This document shows positions 33,485-36,239 of a stretch of DNA of 36,239 nt, in pieces. The stretch is taken from positions 1 to 36,239 of the forward strand of contig NZ_WHJG01000058.1 of the NCBI RefSeq assembly GCF_011682175.1, given 5' to 3'. Origin of the DNA: Massilia frigida. GTDB lineage: Bacteria > Pseudomonadota > Gammaproteobacteria > Burkholderiales > Burkholderiaceae_D. The notes under the pieces were generated by a model. It saw only the letters and a list, made by a program, of their open reading frames with translations, ran no database searches and was not told the DNA's origin. Each line of letters opens with the position of its first letter. Positions within the stretch are counted from its first letter, which is position 1. A program made the translations under genes and the position numbers.

Positions 33485-34949
33485 CCCCAAATTCGGGCGC
33501 TTCTGCGACGAGTGTGGCGATATGTTCGCAAAAGCGCACAAGGTCCATTGTGGACGGGAATACTGCTCAACGTGCTATGCGCGTGTATTTAAGCCAGCGA
33601 TTTGCATTACGTGTGGCTCCGGCGTGCGAGCTCACCGAAATGCCCAAACCTCAACGCGCTGTCGTAAATGCGAAGCATCCTCTCGCACTTGTGTCCGGTG
33701 CGACAAGGCGGTGCCCAGGGCAAGTCTGATTCTACCGAACGGACCCGTGTGCCCTTCATGTGCACCGTACTTTCGGGATAAACATAACTGTGCCCACTGC
33801 GGCCGCGAAAGTGCGCGCTTGTCCGCCATGCCGTCGATGGGAATCGAGGAAAAGATATGTGACTCATGCCGTAACAAGCACACGCACCGCACGTGCTCCG
33901 TCTGCGCGAAGTACCGTAAGGTCGTTGCGAAAGTGGACGGCAACCCCTTGTGCGTGCGGTGTGCAAGCGAGCAAAACGCTGTTCACGCCTGTCCTGCATG
34001 CGGGAGCGACGTGCCAGGATTGGGGGCGAGCCGTTGTCGCGCGTGCACCAACGAGAACGCTGTAAGTCTTGAAGTTGATTTATCCCAGCATGTCTTCGAA
34101 CAGGAATGGACTAAACAGGCCTGGGCAGAATTTGGGAAATGGTTACACCGCAGATCTCCCGATCGGCCACGGCTGCTGGCTGTGCTTCGCTCCCATCAGC
34201 CGTTCTTTGAAAGGTTGGATGCCGAGTTCCATTCAAGCAGCAAGCTGCGCGAAGACGAGATCTTGCGGATATTGGGCTCGAAGATGCTGCGCAAGCATTT
34301 GTTGGGAATGCGTTTTCTCGAAGAGCACTTCGGTATCGTCATAACCGGGCAGACGCGGACAATTTCGGCAGATGGAGACCGAATAGCGGCCGCGCTGGCT
34401 CAGGGCCGCCATGAGCCTTGGTATGAACAGCTACTTTCGTACCATAAACATCTTGAACGGGCCAACCTCATTGCGCGCACGCGCAGGATGTATGTTTCTA
34501 CTGCAGCCAACTTCCTGCGCCGCTCAGCGAACGATGGCCAGCAATGGCGCCCTGAAGAGCTTGGTCGCTTTCTTCAGTCGCACCGTGGAGCGCGCAACAA
34601 TCTAGGACGATTTGTTAGCTATTGTAGGGAGCAACTGGGCTGGAATGTAGCGATGCCGACGGATAATGCGATCGAGGTTCTTGCTAGCCCTACACAGTCA
34701 GCTGAGCGGCTGGCTACGCTGCTTGCGAAAGTCGACGATATTGGCTTGGAAACGGCCGATACGGGGTTACTTATCGAGATCCTTTCGACGGCGCTTGGCT
34801 ACTCGGAGCGTCGTCTTCTTAGACTAACAGCCCAGGATTTTTCGGCGCCAAGCAAAGGTGCGATGGTGCTGTCTGTTGGGAAAGAACGTATAGTACTTCC
34901 AGCTGGACTCATGCCGGTCGCAGCACGCCTGCGCGCAGTCCTGAAGTGA
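33474..34949 (+). CDS. tnsF: TnsF-like comM target selector: zinc-ribbon array plus inactive tyrosine-recombinase domain
   Basis: 491 aa. GTG start at 33474 with AAGGAG 5 nt upstream; overlaps tniQ by 11 nt. Residues ~10-195 contain twelve CxxC pairs (CDEC, CSTC, CITC, CRKC, CVRC, CPSC, CAHC, CDSC, CSVC, CVRC, CPAC, CRAC), i.e. about six zinc ribbons. Residues ~310-410 resemble the SAM-like core-binding domain of XerC/D recombinases. The last ~70 residues match the start of the catalytic domain, but the catalytic Arg I position reads LGYSERR (Ser instead of Arg), and the protein ends before the HxxR box and Tyr. So it can bind DNA but not cut it. This agrees with the published TnsF selector of Tn6022-like elements, which directs insertion to comM. 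Called TniE in older AbaR nomenclature, as I recall. Confidence 0.82.
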   Translation: MGLDPKFGRFCDECGDMFAKAHKVHCGREYCSTCYARVFKPAICITCGSGVRAHRNAQTSTRCRKCEASSRTCVRCDKAVPRASLILPNGPVCPSCAPYFRDKHNCAHCGRESARLSAMPSMGIEEKICDSCRNKHTHRTCSVCAKYRKVVAKVDGNPLCVRCASEQNAVHACPACGSDVPGLGASRCRACTNENAVSLEVDLSQHVFEQEWTKQAWAEFGKWLHRRSPDRPRLLAVLRSHQPFFERLDAEFHSSSKLREDEILRILGSKMLRKHLLGMRFLEEHFGIVITGQTRTISADGDRIAAALAQGRHEPWYEQLLSYHKHLERANLIARTRRMYVSTAANFLRRSANDGQQWRPEELGRFLQSHRGARNNLGRFVSYCREQLGWNVAMPTDNAIEVLASPTQSAERLATLLAKVDDIGLETADTGLLIEILSTALGYSERRLLRLTAQDFSAPSKGAMVLSVGKERIVLPAGLMPVAARLRAVLK

Positions 34950-35028
34950 ATGCCCGTTTACGGCCCGCCATGAGGAAAATTTCAAATTGGCCGGTCGGGT
35001 AAAGCCATTTCAACGAGCCTGCCAGGCA

Positions 35029-36045
35029 TCAAGTAAGCCGGTTTTCGAAAAACGCTATAATTGACGGCATCGATATCGCTGTACGCTCTTCATTGTAGTC
35101 ATGCCGGTAGGCCGCTACATGTATCCCATAATGTTTGAGCCGAGATGATAAGGTGGCCTTTAAGTTTCGTCCTTTGCGGTCGACGATTATCTCCAGGGCG
35201 TATTCGAGAATGTCATGATAGTCAGGCCCGAGGTTATATAGAACAGGCGAAGTGTAGCCGTCTGCAGGGTTCTTTCGCTCAATTTGTAGCCAATAATACT
35301 GTTGGCCTCGAAACCTGATTGCAAGGATCAACACGGTTCTGTACACAACACCTCGAACTGCTTTCTTGCCGGGATCGAGAACTTGCCAGCTCCTTCGTGG
35401 TCGAGCAATATTTTGTCGTACCTCTTCGTCGATAAGTGCCCAGGCTGGCCATCCATTTCGGTCGGTCTGTTGACCCCGATGGCGCGCGCGAACGGCTTCA
35501 AAGCCTTCGAAAAAGCCGTCCCTGGTGAGTTCCTCAAAAATGCCGACAAGGTGAGCGAAGTACACGTTCGGCGGGCTGGTGATGGTTTTGATTTCTCCTT
35601 TCGGCCGTGAAGCTTCCTCGTGCGTAAGCTCGCCTGTTGAAACTACGTCGCTATCGCTTTCTTCTTGTACAGGCTGCCGATCTTGATATTTTTTGCTCAA
35701 GGCCTTTGGCATGGTGATGCGCGGTGGCCGGACGTCCCACTGCCAAGTTTCACCTTTTATAACCGTAGCCCCAGAATTGACTTGGGCATCGACTGCCGAT
35801 GTGATGACAGTCTCGTCGCTCTCGATTTTTGCTGTAGGACGTTTTACGTATGGCGGCGGCAGATCCGTATATTCCTGCTCGAATCCTTCGCCGTTGCGAT
35901 TCGTTCGCCCAACAGCTATCAACGGATAGTGACTTGGAAAGTTCGAGCCGACGATTTGCGTGACGAGGAATTTGCGTATCTCGCACCGCTCGCCATCTTC
36001 GTCTTTGTACCAAGACACGCGAAGCGGGATACACCGCAGAGCCAT
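35029..36045 (-). CDS. tnsE: TnsE-like protein (C-terminal TnsE domain)
   Basis: About 338 aa. The ATG at 36045 is preferred because AAGGAG lies 8 nt upstream; another ATG at 36063 has none. N-terminal part begins MALRCIPLRVSWYK, the middle is acidic and disordered (EESDSDVVS, residues ~110-150) after RPPRITMPKALSKK. The C-terminal ~150 residues (RTVLILAIRFRGQQYYWLQIERKN, then SPVLYNL and LSSRLKHYGIH) match the strand pattern and spacing of the TnsE C-terminal domain, including the RPSRI-like segment found in Tn7 TnsE before its acidic region. Tn7 TnsE (538 aa) directs insertion to replicating DNA through the sliding clamp; this one is much shorter. Convergent with tnsF, 79 nt apart, with no clear terminator between them. 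Confidence 0.68.
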   Translation of the reverse strand: MALRCIPLRVSWYKDEDGERCEIRKFLVTQIVGSNFPSHYPLIAVGRTNRNGEGFEQEYTDLPPPYVKRPTAKIESDETVITSAVDAQVNSGATVIKGETWQWDVRPPRITMPKALSKKYQDRQPVQEESDSDVVSTGELTHEEASRPKGEIKTITSPPNVYFAHLVGIFEELTRDGFFEGFEAVRARHRGQQTDRNGWPAWALIDEEVRQNIARPRRSWQVLDPGKKAVRGVVYRTVLILAIRFRGQQYYWLQIERKNPADGYTSPVLYNLGPDYHDILEYALEIIVDRKGRNLKATLSSRLKHYGIHVAAYRHDYNEERTAISMPSIIAFFENRLT

Positions 36046-36239
36046 TTTGAGTGGCTCCTTCATCGGCTTGAACGGGATTTTCGCGCTCGCATACCACTTC
36101 GCATCCGGTCTGTTGAGCCTCTTGCAAAACTAGCGGAACGGATGAAAATTGCTTGGCAGCGCAAGCGAAAAGGTGGGGGTGGGCGCCCATTTCTGGCATG
36201 ATTTAGTTTCTAACGCTTAATCAAAACGCCCACACCATG

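Larger units (their letters stand above)
28833..36239 (+). mobile_element. Tn7-like transposon of the Tn6022 type (partial), inserted in comM
   Basis: Begins with TGTCAATT at 28833, right at the break in comM, and continues past the window end. Gene order is tnsA, tnsB, tnsC, tniQ, tnsF-like on the plus strand and a convergent tnsE-like gene. Tandem end repeats sit before tnsA. Base composition is visibly more AT-rich than the ~65% GC flanks. The order TnsA-B-C-TniQ plus a zinc-ribbon/tyrosine-recombinase-like protein, and comM as target, match the Tn6022/AbaR backbone. The other end, the cargo and the second copy of the target duplication are not in view. Confidence 0.88.

Noticed and set aside
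36190-36239. Integron attC-like sequence (TTCTAACGCTTAATCA) at the window edge
   Set aside because: It resembles the start of aadA-type attC sites, but the core site breaks the R-Y-Y-Y-A-A-C rule at one position, and the partner half lies outside the window. It cannot be supported from what is visible.
36046-36239. A gene upstream of the TnsE-like gene
   Set aside because: Short frames here are Arg-rich and lack ribosome sites; only promoter-like fragments (TTGATT) with poor spacing were found.
1-36239. CRISPR array, riboswitch or prophage
   Set aside because: No regularly spaced repeats, no recognisable aptamer consensus and no phage structural genes were found.

Overview
The window looks like a chromosomal stretch from a GC-rich betaproteobacterium, probably Burkholderiales and possibly Oxalobacteraceae (Massilia, Duganella or Janthinobacterium relatives). 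The assignment rests on the form of the 23S and 5S rRNA, a DUF1840 gene, a TorF-type porin and the style of the TonB receptor. No phylogeny could be run, so it is an inference.

Layout. (1) Positions 1-449: the 3' end of a 23S rRNA gene, a 5S rRNA gene and a strong intrinsic terminator, i.e. the end of an rrn operon. An orphan, decayed IS66 tnpA follows (426-791, minus). (2) Positions 886-12084, all on the minus strand: a compact biosynthetic locus. Read in its own direction it encodes a TorF-like porin, a secreted cupin, a KAS III-like enzyme, a stand-alone adenylation-PCP protein, a VOC protein, a GNAT acetyltransferase, a methyltransferase, an FMN split-barrel protein, a lysine/ornithine-type N-monooxygenase, a diaminobutyrate aminotransferase and a diaminobutyrate decarboxylase. 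The last three are the usual route to N-hydroxy-1,3-diaminopropane. There is no IucA/IucC synthetase, no condensation domain and no thioesterase, so the assembly logic appears unusual. (3) Positions 12339-16688, plus strand: a PmrAB/QseBC-like two-component pair, an EptA/MCR-family phosphoethanolamine transferase and a PAP2 phosphatase. This is a lipid A modification module, with four 11-bp-phased YTTRA repeats just ahead of eptA. (4) Positions 16728-23948, minus strand: mostly housekeeping genes (alpha/beta hydrolase, DUF1840, a two-gene ABC exporter, MFS transporter, lipoprotein, methyltransferase, metallophosphoesterase). (5) Positions 24686-28124, plus strand: a large TonB-dependent receptor followed by a TAGT microsatellite and a terminator, then an SRPBCC protein.

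(6) Position 28174 to the window end: comM (minus) is cut at about 28832/28833 by one end of a Tn7-like transposon that runs off the right edge. The element carries tnsA, tnsB, tnsC, tniQ and a protein with six zinc ribbons plus a degenerate, truncated tyrosine-recombinase fold (TnsF-like). These are co-oriented and tightly packed. A convergent gene has a TnsE-like C-terminal domain. The arrangement matches Tn6022/AbaR-backbone elements, which use comM as their attachment gene. The lower GC content of the element against its flanks fits horizontal transfer.

The two most interesting items are the diaminopropane-hydroxylamine / KAS III / A-PCP locus, and the comM-resident Tn7-like element that appears to carry two different target selectors (TnsF-like and TnsE-like).
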